The notes: generated by a model from the sequence alone, not told the origin. 64,000 bases of DNA from Sandaracinaceae bacterium (GCA_020633075.1 JACKEI010000002.1:806001-870000); one strand, 5' to 3'; positions 26,504 through 36,165 are shown, counted from the first letter of the stretch. A program made the numbers and translations.

Positions 26504-29167
26504 ATGAGCAACGGTTCCGCTAGCAACTCCACGAGCGCCTCGTCCGGGCCCACCGGCGAGCGTCGCCACGTCGCCAGCCTGAGCTGGCACCTGCAGCGAG
26601 TCCTCCTCATGGTCGCGCTGTGGTTCGGGGTGCTGGCGGTGATCTATCTCGTCGCGCCGCCGCTTCAGCCGGGCGTGCCCATCGCCATTCTCAGCGTGGG
26701 CGTGGCCATCGGCTGCGGTCTCGTGGCGTACCTGGACCGGCATCAGCAAGGCCGCCGCGCTCAGGCGCTCGCGTTCCTCGCTGCCACCGTCATCGCGCTG
26801 CACCCGCTCGGGGTCGTCGCGCTCAGCGCGCGCCCAGAGCAGACGGTGGTCGTGATCATCTGCATGCTCGGCGCGGCGGGCGCGGTCCCGAGCGGCGCCG
26901 TGTCTGCCTACTTCGTGTCGCTGCTGGTGTTCGGGTGGTTTGCCGTCCGCCCACCCATGGCCGCGGCCGACGCGCTGCACTGGAGCATCAACGTGGTCGT
27001 GGCTGCGGTCGCGTCCGTAATCATCGCGGCCACGCGCGAGCGCTTCGTGCGCACCATCGTGGGCCTCGCGTACCAAGGGGAGGAGGCGCGCCGCATGCTC
27101 GAGGCGCAGACGCGGGACCTGGCCGAAGCGAGGGACGCCGCGCTCGACTCGGCGCGCGCCAAGGGGCGCTTCCTCGCCAACATGAGCCACGAGATCCGCA
27201 CGCCCCTCAACGGCATCGTCGGCATGCTGTCGCTCCTGCGACGAACTCCGCTCGGTCGCGACCAGAGCGAGTACCTGAACGAGGTGCTTCGCTCGAGCGA
27301 GCTGCTCATGGCCATCGTCAACGACATCCTCGACGTGTCCAAGATCGAAGCCGGAGCCGTGGAGCTCGAGCTCGTCGCCTTCGACATCGCGCAGCTGATC
27401 GAAGAGGTCGCCTCGGCGCACGCGGCCACCGCACAGAATCGCGGCATCGAGCTGATCGCGGACGTGGACGCCAACCTCCCGAAGCAGGTGGTGGGCGACC
27501 CGCTGCGGGTGCGCCAGATCGTGACCAACCTCGTCTCCAACGCGCTGAAGTTCACGGTGGCAGGCGAGGTCGTGGTGGCTGCGCGCGTGGTCGCGAACGT
27601 ACCCGACGGGCGGGTGCGGCTGCGTCTCGCGGTCAGCGACACCGGCGTGGGGATCCCGGCGGACAAGCTCGGCAGCATCTTCAACGCGTTCTCGCAGGCA
27701 GACACCTCCACCACCCGTCGCTTCGGGGGCACGGGCCTCGGGCTCTCGATCTGCCGGCAGCTGGTCGAGCTCATGGGCGGGGTCCTCGACGTGACCAGCG
27801 AGCCGGGTCAGGGCAGCTGCTTCAGCTTCGAGCTGGAGCTCGAGAAGGAGGACCTGCGCTCCACCCGCGGCGTCACGGTCAACCCGCGGCTGTGGGAGGC
27901 TCGCGTGCTGGTCATGGACGCGTCCGAGCGCATGCGGCTGACGTTGCAGTCGCAGCTGGGCGCGTGGGGCGTCGAGACGGAACTCGCGCCGTCTCCCAAG
28001 GAAGCCATGCGCCTCGCTCGAGCGCGCGCGGACCGAGACCAAGCGCCCTTCGACGTGGCCATCGTCGACGTCACGAGTCTGGGTCGGCCGGTCACCCGGG
28101 CCGCACAGGAGCTGGGCGCCGTGCTGGCGCCGCTCGGAACCGTGATGGTGGCCATGGGCTCCGCCCTGGGTGAGCTCCGACAGCAGCTCCCCTTGTTCGG
28201 CTTTGCGGCGGACCTACCCAAGCCGATTCACCGGAATCGGCTGCTGGAGGCGCTGAACGTCGCGCTCGCGAGCGCACCCATCTACCCGTCGGCATCGCCG
28301 TCTCTGCAGGAGCTCACAGAGGGGCTCCCGCTCTCGAGCAACCCGCCCGGGCCGGCAGACGTCGCCCCGAGCGGGCAGCGCGTGCTCGTCGTCGAGGACA
28401 ACGAGACCAACCAGCGCGTCGCCGTCGCCCAGCTGCGCGCCCTCGGCTACGCCACCGACGTCGTGGGCGACGGAGTAGACGCCGTGCGTGCCCTCGGGCG
28501 GCCGGACCACGGCTACTCCTGCGTCTTGATGGATGGCCAGATGCCCGCGATGGACGGCTACGAGGCCACCCGCGAGGTGCGGGCGCTCGAGGCTCGCACC
28601 GGGCGCGCGCGGGTCCCGATCGTCGCGCTCACGGCCAACGCCATGCCTGGCGACCGTGAGCGGGCGATAGACAGCGGCATGGACGCCTACCTCGCCAAGC
28701 CCTTCACGCTCGCCCAGCTGGAGGCGGTGTTGCAAGACTGCTGGACCAACGCCCCCCATCCGCTACCCTCACGATCAATGGACACGGACGGCGCCTCAGG
28801 GTCGGACGAGCGTGTGGACTGGCGCCAGATCCTGGACGAGGCGATCGTGGGTCAGCTGAAGGCGCTGGAGAGCGTCAGCCCCGGCTTCTTCTCGCAGGTG
28901 GTGCAGACCTACCTCGCCACCAGCGACGAGAACCTACGGGACCTGCTCTCTGCAGCGGAGAGCGGCGACCTGCACGCGACGCAGCGGCGGGCCCACGCCC
29001 TGGTGGGCAGCAGCCGTCAGGTGGGTGCGATGACGGTCGGGGCCCTGTGCGTCACCATCGAACACGCGGCAACGTCGACGGCAGCGGAGGCCGCGCTCGC
29101 GAGCTTGCCCGCCGAGCTTCGCCGTGCCCAGCGCGCGCTGCGTGCCGCTGTCGAGAGCGCGGACTAG
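26504..29167 (+). CDS. hybrid sensor histidine kinase with two receivers and an Hpt domain
   Basis: 887 residues. There are five or six N-terminal membrane helices (30-185) with no recognisable sensor domain, then a coiled linker. HisKA carries NMSHEIRTPLNGIVG with phospho-His229. HATPase_c has NLVSNALKF, DTGVGIP and GGTGLGLSIC. A first receiver-like domain follows (VLVMDASERMRL, FDVAIVDVT) and looks degenerate. A canonical receiver comes next (VLVVEDNETNQRVAV, phospho-Asp677 in LMDGQMPAMDGYEA, AYLAKPF), and a C-terminal Hpt has RAHALVGSSRQVGA with His831. So a full internal phosphorelay is encoded. The final output protein is not adjacent. Divergent with a diguanylate cyclase, which suggests, but does not show, control of c-di-GMP. 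Confidence 0.93.
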   Translation: MSNGSASNSTSASSGPTGERRHVASLSWHLQRVLLMVALWFGVLAVIYLVAPPLQPGVPIAILSVGVAIGCGLVAYLDRHQQGRRAQALAFLAATVIALHPLGVVALSARPEQTVVVIICMLGAAGAVPSGAVSAYFVSLLVFGWFAVRPPMAAADALHWSINVVVAAVASVIIAATRERFVRTIVGLAYQGEEARRMLEAQTRDLAEARDAALDSARAKGRFLANMSHEIRTPLNGIVGMLSLLRRTPLGRDQSEYLNEVLRSSELLMAIVNDILDVSKIEAGAVELELVAFDIAQLIEEVASAHAATAQNRGIELIADVDANLPKQVVGDPLRVRQIVTNLVSNALKFTVAGEVVVAARVVANVPDGRVRLRLAVSDTGVGIPADKLGSIFNAFSQADTSTTRRFGGTGLGLSICRQLVELMGGVLDVTSEPGQGSCFSFELELEKEDLRSTRGVTVNPRLWEARVLVMDASERMRLTLQSQLGAWGVETELAPSPKEAMRLARARADRDQAPFDVAIVDVTSLGRPVTRAAQELGAVLAPLGTVMVAMGSALGELRQQLPLFGFAADLPKPIHRNRLLEALNVALASAPIYPSASPSLQELTEGLPLSSNPPGPADVAPSGQRVLVVEDNETNQRVAVAQLRALGYATDVVGDGVDAVRALGRPDHGYSCVLMDGQMPAMDGYEATREVRALEARTGRARVPIVALTANAMPGDRERAIDSGMDAYLAKPFTLAQLEAVLQDCWTNAPHPLPSRSMDTDGASGSDERVDWRQILDEAIVGQLKALESVSPGFFSQVVQTYLATSDENLRDLLSAAESGDLHATQRRAHALVGSSRQVGAMTVGALCVTIEHAATSTAAEAALASLPAELRRAQRALRAAVESAD

Positions 29168-29251
29168 GGCGCCTCGCCGCGGATCCGCTGGCAACTCGTG
29201 CCCGCGCCTGAGGTGCACCTCTCGGAACGGCGGAGGCCTCTTCGGGCCACC

Positions 29252-29911
29252 TCAGCGCGCAGGCATGATCGCCGCGAAGCGGTCGCCCGAGACGTCCACG
29301 AAGATGCCCTCGGCGCTTGCGGTGCGCTTGCCGTCGACGAGGATCTGACCCCTCAGCTGGAAGCGCCGGCCGCTGTGTCCGGCGACCTCTCCCTCGCAGC
29401 GCAGCGGCACCCCGAGGGGCGTGGGTGCGTGGTAGCGCACGTTCAGGGTGGCGGTCACCACGGACACGCCGGTCGAGATGGCGGCGTGACCCAGCACCTC
29501 GTCCAGCAGGGTGGCGATGACTCCTCCGTGCACGAGGCCAGGCGCGCCTCCGTGAGCCGGCCCGAGCGTCACGACTCCGACCACCAGGTCGCCCTCGCGC
29601 GCCAAGCGGAGCGGCGCCGCGATGGGGTTGCTCTGGCCCAGCATGGCCCCCTGGTCCACGAAGCGCTCGGTCTCCGTGAGGTAGCGGCCGTCGCGAAAGG
29701 CGTCGCGGGACGAGACGCGCGGGCAGGCGCCCAAGCGCTCACTCAGCGCCCGCACTTCCGCGGTGATGGCCGCCAGCGTGGCGGCATCGGCGCGCGTCTC
29801 GACGCAGTCTGCGACCAAGGCACGCAGGGCCGCGGCCAGCTCCCGCTGCGCGGCCCAGTCGGCGCTCGCGGCGTGCTCGGGAGGCTTCACCCAGGTCTTC
29901 TCGTTCGACAT
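29252..29911 (-). CDS. PaaI-like hotdog-fold thioesterase
   Basis: 219 residues. The C-terminal about 130 form a hotdog domain with GLVHGGVIATLLDEVLGHAA, the PaaI-type active-site pattern, and LNVRYHAPTPLGVPL, KRTASAEGIFV later. It likely hydrolyses an acyl-CoA thioester in the cytoplasm. The N-terminal 90 residues are helical and Ala-rich (LAAALRALVADCVE, LAAITAEVRALSERLG) and resemble no domain I know, though this extended form occurs in other actinobacterial and myxobacterial homologues. ATG 29911 is the only sensible start. It stands alone between the kinase and the PhoX-like gene. Confidence 0.85.
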   Translation of the reverse strand: MSNEKTWVKPPEHAASADWAAQRELAAALRALVADCVETRADAATLAAITAEVRALSERLGACPRVSSRDAFRDGRYLTETERFVDQGAMLGQSNPIAAPLRLAREGDLVVGVVTLGPAHGGAPGLVHGGVIATLLDEVLGHAAISTGVSVVTATLNVRYHAPTPLGVPLRCEGEVAGHSGRRFQLRGQILVDGKRTASAEGIFVDVSGDRFAAIMPAR

Positions 29912-30111
29912 GGCGGGAGCATGACCCGAAGCGGCGCGCGAAGCCCCTCGCGCTGCGTCAGCAGACCCCCGAGCACGCCGAGGCCCTTCAGCGGGATCTC
30001 ATCGACGGCCCAGCCGTCCCCGTCGCGGGCTGTCCCCAAATAGAGAACGCGCGCTCACGGGATTGTCACGTCGTGGACTCGGTTGTTGTTTGGTTCTGGG
30101 CTCGCGCGGTG

Positions 30112-30117
30112 AATACT
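30112..30117 (+). promoter_or_regulatory. -10-like AATACT before the PhoX-like gene
   Basis: TGAATACT ends 6 nt before the ATG at 30124, with a weak TTGGTT 16 bp further upstream. A leaderless transcript is predicted. The 212-bp gap from 29912 otherwise holds nothing recognisable. Confidence 0.4.
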
Positions 30118-30123
30118 CCGCGC

Positions 30124-31371
30124 ATGACCAAGACTGCGGATACCCATGCCCTGAGCCGTCGAGGCTTCCTGCAACGCTCCGCCGCGGGCACCGGGGCGCT
30201 CCTGCTGGGGCCCACGGTGGTGGGCGCTGGCCTCAGCGCTTGCGGTGGCGACGGGCCAGTGCCCGTGCCCTCGCCCGCCCCGGGCGACCTCACACGCCAC
30301 GGCGCGCTGCAGGCCGCGAACGAAGCGGGCATGCGCTTGCCCGCCGGCTTCACCGGGCGCGTCATCGCCACCTCGGGGCAGCCCGTCATCGCGGGGGAGG
30401 AGTACCTGTGGCACGCGTTCCCGGACGGGGGCGCCACCTTCGAGACCACGAACCAGGGCTACATCTACGTCTCCAACAGCGAGATCCCCGTGGTGCGCGG
30501 ACGCTCCGGCGTGGGCGCCATCCGCTTCGACCGCAACGGGAACGTCCTGGACGCCTACCCCATCCTGACGGGCTCGTTCTGGAACTGCTCCGGTGGCGCG
30601 ACGCCCTGGGGCACGTGGCTCTCCGGGGAGGAGCGCGAGCAGGGCCTGGTGTGGGAGTGTGACCCCACCGGCGAGAACCCGGCCGTGGAGCGCCCGGCCC
30701 TCGGGCTGTTCATCCACGAGGCGGTCGCGGTGGACCCCGTGCGCATGCGCCTCTACCTCACGGAGGACCAAGGCGCGGGCCGCTTCTACCGCTTCACGCC
30801 GGACGCGTTGGATGCCAACGGCAACGCCATCCTCACCGCAGGCACCCTCGAGGTCATGCGCGTCACCACTGGCGAGACCGGCGCGGTCACGTGGCTGCCC
30901 GTGCCCGACCCCAGCGCGGCGACCACGCCCACGCGCGAGCAGGTGCCGGAGAGCACGCCGTTCGCGGGGGCGGAGGGGGTCTGGTACTTCGACGACGAGG
31001 TCTACTTCACCACCAAGGGCGACGACCGCATCTGGGCGCACCACGTGGTGGATGACACGCTGCGCATCGTCTACGACGCGGGCGCGGTGACCGACCCCAT
31101 CCTGCAGGGCGTGGACTTCATCCTGGCCACGACGGGCGGGGACCTGCTGGTGGCCGAGGACGGGGACGACATGCAGGTGGTCGCCATCTCGCCCAGCGGC
31201 GAGGTGGTGCCGTTGGCACAGCTCGAAGGGCACGACGGGTCGGAGATCACGGGGCTGGCCTTCGACCCCACGCTGCGGCGGCTGTACTTCAGCTCGCAGC
31301 GGGGCGCGGGGGGCAGCGGCGTGGGCGTGACCTACGAGATGACGGGCCCGTTCTTTGGTCCGCTGAGCTGA
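30124..31371 (+). CDS. PhoX-family (DUF839) Tat-exported protein
   Basis: 415 residues with a twin-arginine signal: SRRGFLQRSAAGTGALLLG, then GLSACGG, so it may also be lipidated after export. The remainder is a beta-propeller-like DUF839/PhoX domain (DGGATFETTNQGYIYVSNSE, NCSGGATPWGTWLSGEE, LTEDQGAGRFYRF, AEGVWYFDDEVYFTTKGDDR). PhoX enzymes are calcium/iron phosphatases, and NCSGGATPWGTWLSGEE corresponds to their conserved metal-site segment. Whether this shorter relative is a phosphatase is not certain (PhoX is usually over 600 residues). ATG 30124 opens directly into the Tat signal. Convergent with the flippase-sulfatase gene. Confidence 0.82.
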   Translation: MTKTADTHALSRRGFLQRSAAGTGALLLGPTVVGAGLSACGGDGPVPVPSPAPGDLTRHGALQAANEAGMRLPAGFTGRVIATSGQPVIAGEEYLWHAFPDGGATFETTNQGYIYVSNSEIPVVRGRSGVGAIRFDRNGNVLDAYPILTGSFWNCSGGATPWGTWLSGEEREQGLVWECDPTGENPAVERPALGLFIHEAVAVDPVRMRLYLTEDQGAGRFYRFTPDALDANGNAILTAGTLEVMRVTTGETGAVTWLPVPDPSAATTPTREQVPESTPFAGAEGVWYFDDEVYFTTKGDDRIWAHHVVDDTLRIVYDAGAVTDPILQGVDFILATTGGDLLVAEDGDDMQVVAISPSGEVVPLAQLEGHDGSEITGLAFDPTLRRLYFSSQRGAGGSGVGVTYEMTGPFFGPLS

Positions 31372-31460
31372 AGCGCCCACCGGCTGACGAGCCCGGCAGG
31401 TGACCTGCCCACCAGAGCCTCCCGTGCGGCGCTCGACGTGGGCGTGGCATGTCGCGGTCG

Positions 31461-34400
31461 CTACGGGGCCGTGTTGCAGAGCCCGCCGCTCAGCAGGCCG
31501 CGTCGGCAGAGGTCCAGGCAGGCCTCGCCGGTGAGGTAGCCCAGGCGGCAGAGGCTGGCCTTCTCGTCGTCGCTCATCTGCTCGAGCGGCACCTCGTTCG
31601 CCTCGGCGCCCCCCTCGGCGGCCCAGGCGCGGCGCTCGGCCATCAGCGTCCGAAGCGCCGCGACCTCCTCGGCGCTGCTCGCGTCGCTGGCGCGGTCGTG
31701 CTGCTCGGTGGGGTCGTCGTCCACGTGGAAGAGCTCCGTCTCCGGGAGGCCGCGTGGGTTGCCCGCGTTGGCGGTGATGAGCTTGCGCTCCGACATGCCG
31801 GTGCGCACCCGGATGGACTCGAGGATGTTCTCCGCGTGGCTCTCCTCGGCGTAGACGGTGTCGGTGCCGGAGAAGAGGTCGCCCCCCTGCACGCCCTCGG
31901 GCACTTCCAGACCCTGCGCCCGCAGCAGCGTGGGCATGATGTCGATGCTCTGCACCCAGTGGCGCAGCACCGTGCCGCCGCGGCTGTTGCCGGGCAGCTT
32001 CACCAGCAGGGGCACGCGCACCTGCTCGTCGTAGAGGGTGTCGCCGTGCCAGAACCCGCCGTGCTCGCCGAACTCCTCGCCGTGGTCGGAGGTCACGATG
32101 ATGGTCATGTCGTCGTACACGCCGCGCCGCTGCAGCTCGGCGATGAGCTCGCCGAAGTGCTGGTCCCAGTAAGTGATCTCGCCGTCGTACAGGGCGCGCA
32201 GCGCGTCGGCCTCGTCGGGGCGCGGGTTCTGGTGCGCCGCGCGGGAGTAACCGCTGCCCGAGTAGGGGTGCGAGAAGTAGGGGTCGTGCGGGTCCATGTA
32301 GGCCGCGAAGAGCAGCCAGGGGCGGTCCGAGGGGGCGCGCTCCAGCCAGCCGAAGAGCTCGCGATTCACGGTCTCGGCGTCCTGGTAGTCCGCGCCTGGA
32401 GCGACCACGTCCAGCATGCCGTTGATCTTCTCGCGCACGCGCCGCGCCACCTGCAGCACCAAGAGCTTGCTGGAGTCGGCGTCGGCCCCGAACACGAAGT
32501 CCGGCTCGAGGAAGCGGTACTCGTCGAAGCCCTGCCCGAAGTTGAAGCGGGGCTCCACGTTGAAGTTGGTCACGAAGCCGCTGGTCACGAAGCCGCGCTC
32601 GTGCATGACCTCGGCCATGGTGGTGACCTCTTCCGGCAGGCGCGAGCCCTTGCCCATCACGGCGTGGCTGCTGGGCATGCGGCCCGACATGATCGAGGCG
32701 AAGCTGGGGCGAGTCCAGCTGGCGTTGGAGAAGGCCTGATCGAAGCGCACGGCGTCCGCCGCGAAGGCGTCCAGGTGCGGCGTCCTGCCGGCCGTATAGC
32801 CCCACGCGGGCAGGTGGTCGGCGCGCAGGGTGTCCACGACGATGACCAGCACGTTGCCGGCGTTGGCGGGCGGCGTGGCGCGGTTCTGGTGGTCCGAGGC
32901 GATGGCGGGCTTGCCCACCGCGAAGGTGATGCCCATCAGCAGCGCCACCAGGCCCACGAAGAGCCCGAGAGAGCCGCGGATGCCCAGCATGGGGGCGGCC
33001 ACCTGCTTTTTGAGCAAGAAGCGCAGGCTCGCGCTCAGCACCAGGTAGAGCACCAGGCCGAAGAGCGCGGCGCTGCCCAGCAGGAGCAGGCCCTTGGCGC
33101 TCTTGAACGCGATCTCTTCGTCGTAGACGTCGCGGCGCACCAGGAAGGCGCTCAGCACGAAGCCGAAGAGGCCCACGATGGCGCCGCAGTAGCGCGCGTA
33201 GGCGTCCGCTTCGGGCATGGCCTCGCGGCGCATGAGGCGGCTGATGTGCGCCATGACGTAGCCGCCCGCGGCGCCCATGAGCGAGCACAGCACCGCGTAC
33301 GACACAGCCCCGTAGACGATGGCGTTGAGGCCCGTCGGCACGGCGCTGGTGGCCACGATGACGCTGCCTTCGGCCAGGCCGATCAGCACGCCCGCGAGCA
33401 GGCCCGCGCCAAAGCCCAGGATCAAGCCGCGCTTGGGGATGGACCAGTTCGCCTCGTCGGTGCCGGTCTCCTCGTAGAACGCGTCCTCGCGCTCGGCGTC
33501 GTCCACCGTGATGTCATCGCGGCGGCCACCCTTGCGCAGCAAGAAGGCGAGGCCACCCCAGGCGGACACGAACATCTCGCAGGCAAAGCCCACCGTCGGG
33601 ATGAGCACCGCCACGGCCAGCGGCAGCCCGATGGCGGGCGAGGTGTAGAGCGCCACCGCGGCGGACTCCCGCAGGCCCATGCCGTTGATGGAGGCGGGCA
33701 CCAGCGTGGCGAGGATCTGCAGCGAGGACGCGAAGAACACCTGGCCCACGCTCAGCTCCACGCCCAGCGCGCGCGCGGCGCAGACGTAGATGAGGTTGTT
33801 GAAGGCGTGCACCCCGACGCCGAGCGCGGCCGCCTGAGCGATGAGCAAGCCCTTGCCCTGATACGCGCAGACCGCGTCGATGAGCGTGTGGATGCGCGCC
33901 TGGATGTTGGCCGGAAGCACCCCCGCGATCATGCGGAAGAGCTGGGGCCGCGCCAGGAAGGTCATGCCGACGACGATGATGCCGGCGAAGACCGCGTTGA
34001 CCAGCAGCACCCCGCTGGTCCCGATGAACTGCGCGCCGAAGACGCTGGCCAGCATGACCACCACGCCGAAGGCCAGCTGTCCGAGGATCATCTCCACGCC
34101 GATCACGGCGCCGGCCCGGGCGACCTTGTCGGTGCGCTCGGCGATGTCGAAGATGCGCCAGCCGCCGAAGCCCGTGAAGCCTCCCGGCGTGAACGCGCCC
34201 CAGAAGCGCGCGATCATGATGGAGCTGCCCAGGAAGCGCCACGGCGCGTGGATGCCCTGGCCCACCAGCAGGCGCTGCCAGCGCACGGTCGCGAACGCGA
34301 TGGCCGTGAGCTGCATGCCCACCGCCGCCATCACCCAGCGCATGTCCAGGTTCGCGATGCGCGTGCGGAGGTCGTCGGCGCCGTCGCGGTCCAAGACCTT

Positions 34401-34577
34401 GCCGAAGATCACGTAGAGCATGGCTGCCGTGAACGCGATCTTCAGCGCCAGGAAGACGAGCTTCTTTGCGCCCGGCTTCTTGCTCTCGGTCTGGTTCGCG
34501 CTGCTCTCGGCCCGAGCGGCGGCTTCGGGCGCGCTGTCTGCGGCGCCCGGCTGATCGTGCTGGTCTTGTTCCGTCAT
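31461..34577 (-). CDS. fusion of flippase-like membrane domain and sulfatase-type enzyme
   Basis: 1038 residues. After a hydrophilic start, residues about 40-360 are an LPG_synthase_TM (UPF0104) flippase-like domain (FWGAFTPGGFTGFGGWRIFD, ASINGMGLRESAAV). Residues about 385-560 add a second membrane cluster. A sulfatase/phosphotransferase domain follows, with VVDTLRADHLPAWGY (Asp582), DPHDPYFSHPY and TSDHGEEFGEHGGFWHG. The nucleophile position reads SWTRPSFASIMSG, so Thr622 stands where sulfatases have the Cys that becomes formylglycine, and the following Arg is Phe. It is therefore unlikely to be a classic sulfatase; lipid-head-group transferases such as LtaS and EptA use Thr. The C-terminal 60 residues contain four Cys. 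ATG 34577; single gene. Confidence 0.85.
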   Translation of the reverse strand: MTEQDQHDQPGAADSAPEAAARAESSANQTESKKPGAKKLVFLALKIAFTAAMLYVIFGKVLDRDGADDLRTRIANLDMRWVMAAVGMQLTAIAFATVRWQRLLVGQGIHAPWRFLGSSIMIARFWGAFTPGGFTGFGGWRIFDIAERTDKVARAGAVIGVEMILGQLAFGVVVMLASVFGAQFIGTSGVLLVNAVFAGIIVVGMTFLARPQLFRMIAGVLPANIQARIHTLIDAVCAYQGKGLLIAQAAALGVGVHAFNNLIYVCAARALGVELSVGQVFFASSLQILATLVPASINGMGLRESAAVALYTSPAIGLPLAVAVLIPTVGFACEMFVSAWGGLAFLLRKGGRRDDITVDDAEREDAFYEETGTDEANWSIPKRGLILGFGAGLLAGVLIGLAEGSVIVATSAVPTGLNAIVYGAVSYAVLCSLMGAAGGYVMAHISRLMRREAMPEADAYARYCGAIVGLFGFVLSAFLVRRDVYDEEIAFKSAKGLLLLGSAALFGLVLYLVLSASLRFLLKKQVAAPMLGIRGSLGLFVGLVALLMGITFAVGKPAIASDHQNRATPPANAGNVLVIVVDTLRADHLPAWGYTAGRTPHLDAFAADAVRFDQAFSNASWTRPSFASIMSGRMPSSHAVMGKGSRLPEEVTTMAEVMHERGFVTSGFVTNFNVEPRFNFGQGFDEYRFLEPDFVFGADADSSKLLVLQVARRVREKINGMLDVVAPGADYQDAETVNRELFGWLERAPSDRPWLLFAAYMDPHDPYFSHPYSGSGYSRAAHQNPRPDEADALRALYDGEITYWDQHFGELIAELQRRGVYDDMTIIVTSDHGEEFGEHGGFWHGDTLYDEQVRVPLLVKLPGNSRGGTVLRHWVQSIDIMPTLLRAQGLEVPEGVQGGDLFSGTDTVYAEESHAENILESIRVRTGMSERKLITANAGNPRGLPETELFHVDDDPTEQHDRASDASSAEEVAALRTLMAERRAWAAEGGAEANEVPLEQMSDDEKASLCRLGYLTGEACLDLCRRGLLSGGLCNTAP

Positions 34578-34746
34578 GGATCCTCGTGCTGACCCGTGGC
34601 GTTCGCCCCGCCACGGGATCCCCTCCGGTATCGAGCCGGCAGTCTGGGGTCAAATTCTCGGCGGGGCACCCCGCCGCGCCATGGCGGGAACTTGCCTCGC
34701 CGCTCGTGCGTTGGTAGCTGCACCCCCGAACCTCGGAGATTGGCGC

Positions 34747-36165
34747 ATGCAACGCTTTCGACACGGATCCTTGTTCCCCCTCTCGCGCTCCCTGGGGGCG
34801 GCGCGCCCCCTCTCGCTCGCCTCGGCCGTGCTGCTGTGTGCAGGTGCGTGCGTGGGCTGCGGCGCAGGGGACGGCGCCACCACCGGGACCGCTGCGCCCG
34901 TGACCGAGACCCCCACGCCGCCGACCACGGCCACCGTCGCCACCAACACGCCGCCCGAGCCGTCGTCGGACCCGCTGGCCGTGCCCGCCGACCTCCCCAA
35001 CGGCCTGCTGCTGGTCTACAGCGACTTCGCCGCGGACGACAACGGCAGCTTCACGGTGCCGCAGCCGGCGCGCATGGAGATCCTCACGCGCCGCGGCGGC
35101 GAGTGGTCCACCGAGGTGCTCAACGACGGGGACAGCAACGTCTTCCACAAGGCCATGCCCTTCACGCCGGCGGTGGGTGCCCCCGGCATCCTCACCGCGG
35201 GTGGCAGCGGCGCGTTCGTGCGCCTGTGGCGCCGCGGCGCGCAGGGCTTCACGGCGGAGACCCTCTGGACCGAGTCCTTCGGCGGCCGCTTCGACCGCAT
35301 GCGCGACATCGAGGTGGGTGACCTCTACGGCGACGGGCGCCCCGCCATCGCGGTGGCCACGCACGACCAGGGCGTGTTCGCCGTGCTGCGGCAGAGCGCC
35401 GAGGGCACGTGGGCGGTGGACCGCATGGACCAGCGCGCCGACACCTTCGTGCACGAGGTGGAGATCGGCGACCTGAACCACGACGGAGTCCTCGAGGTCT
35501 ACACCACCCCGAGCGAGCCCAACCGCCTGGACGGTGGCGCCCAGCACGGCGAGGTGCTGCGCTACATCCCCAGCGCCGGGCGCGCGAGCCGCACCGTGGT
35601 GGCCGACCTCGGGAACCGGCACGCGAAGGAGATCTGGGTGGGTGACGTGGACGGCGACGGCACCGACGAGCTCTACGTGGCGGTCGAGGCCCTCACGCGC
35701 ATGAACGGCGAGCGCCTCGAGACGGTGGAGCCCGTCGAGATCCGTCGCTACGACGCGAACACGCCGGCCGACGCGCGCGTCGTGGTGGCCACGCTCGAGG
35801 ACACGCAGTGTCGCTTCCTGACGGTCGGGGACTTCGACGGAGACGGCAAGCGCGAGATGGTCGCGGCCGCCATGCGCTCGGGGCTGTGGCTGCTGCGTCC
35901 CGGCAGCGACCCGCGCGGCGAGTGGTCGGTCGAGCGCATCGATCCGGACTCGGGCGGCTTCGAGCACGCCTCCACGGTGGCCGACCTCGACGGCGACGGC
36001 CGCGACGAGCTCTACGTCGCGGCAGACACGCAGGGCGAGCTGCGCCGCTACGTGTGGGTCAACGGCCGCCCCCGCCGCCAGATGATCCACAGCCGCGCCG
36101 AGCCCCGGCAGCGCATGACCTGGAACATCACCGCGGTGCCCGTCTCGCTCTTGGCCGCCCACTGA
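34747..36165 (+). CDS. FG-GAP/VCBS-repeat lipoprotein
   Basis: 472 residues. A signal segment (LASAVLLCAGACVGC) provides a lipobox near residue 38, followed by a Thr/Pro-rich linker. The body holds repeated calcium-binding-like loops, for example IGDLNHDGVLEVY, VGDVDGDGTDELYVA, VGDFDGDGKREMVAA and VADLDGDGRDELYVA, typical of FG-GAP/VCBS beta-propellers. It should be an outer-membrane or surface protein binding a ligand. No enzymatic motif is seen. ATG 34747 is chosen; the open frame reaches back to 34576, but that part is Arg/Pro-rich and lacks a signal. Divergent from the flippase-sulfatase gene. Confidence 0.82.
   Translation: MQRFRHGSLFPLSRSLGAARPLSLASAVLLCAGACVGCGAGDGATTGTAAPVTETPTPPTTATVATNTPPEPSSDPLAVPADLPNGLLLVYSDFAADDNGSFTVPQPARMEILTRRGGEWSTEVLNDGDSNVFHKAMPFTPAVGAPGILTAGGSGAFVRLWRRGAQGFTAETLWTESFGGRFDRMRDIEVGDLYGDGRPAIAVATHDQGVFAVLRQSAEGTWAVDRMDQRADTFVHEVEIGDLNHDGVLEVYTTPSEPNRLDGGAQHGEVLRYIPSAGRASRTVVADLGNRHAKEIWVGDVDGDGTDELYVAVEALTRMNGERLETVEPVEIRRYDANTPADARVVVATLEDTQCRFLTVGDFDGDGKREMVAAAMRSGLWLLRPGSDPRGEWSVERIDPDSGGFEHASTVADLDGDGRDELYVAADTQGELRRYVWVNGRPRRQMIHSRAEPRQRMTWNITAVPVSLLAAH

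Noticed and set aside
29912..30123. Longest intergenic gap checked for a small gene or tRNA
   Set aside because: No cloverleaf, no small frame with a plausible start; only a -10-like element for the PhoX-like gene was found.
31395..31409. GGCAGGT-G-ACCTGCC palindrome between convergent genes
   Set aside because: It lies between two gene ends, so an operator role is unlikely; it lacks a loop and U tract for a terminator.
30055..33288. 1077-codon minus-strand frame spanning the PhoX-like and sulfatase genes
   Set aside because: It is out of frame with the same-strand sulfatase gene and antisense to the PhoX-like gene; composition is Arg/Gly/Ala-rich noise.
31449..34592. 1047-codon plus-strand frame opposite the flippase-sulfatase gene
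   Set aside because: His/Ala/Val-rich antisense of a conserved membrane-enzyme gene.
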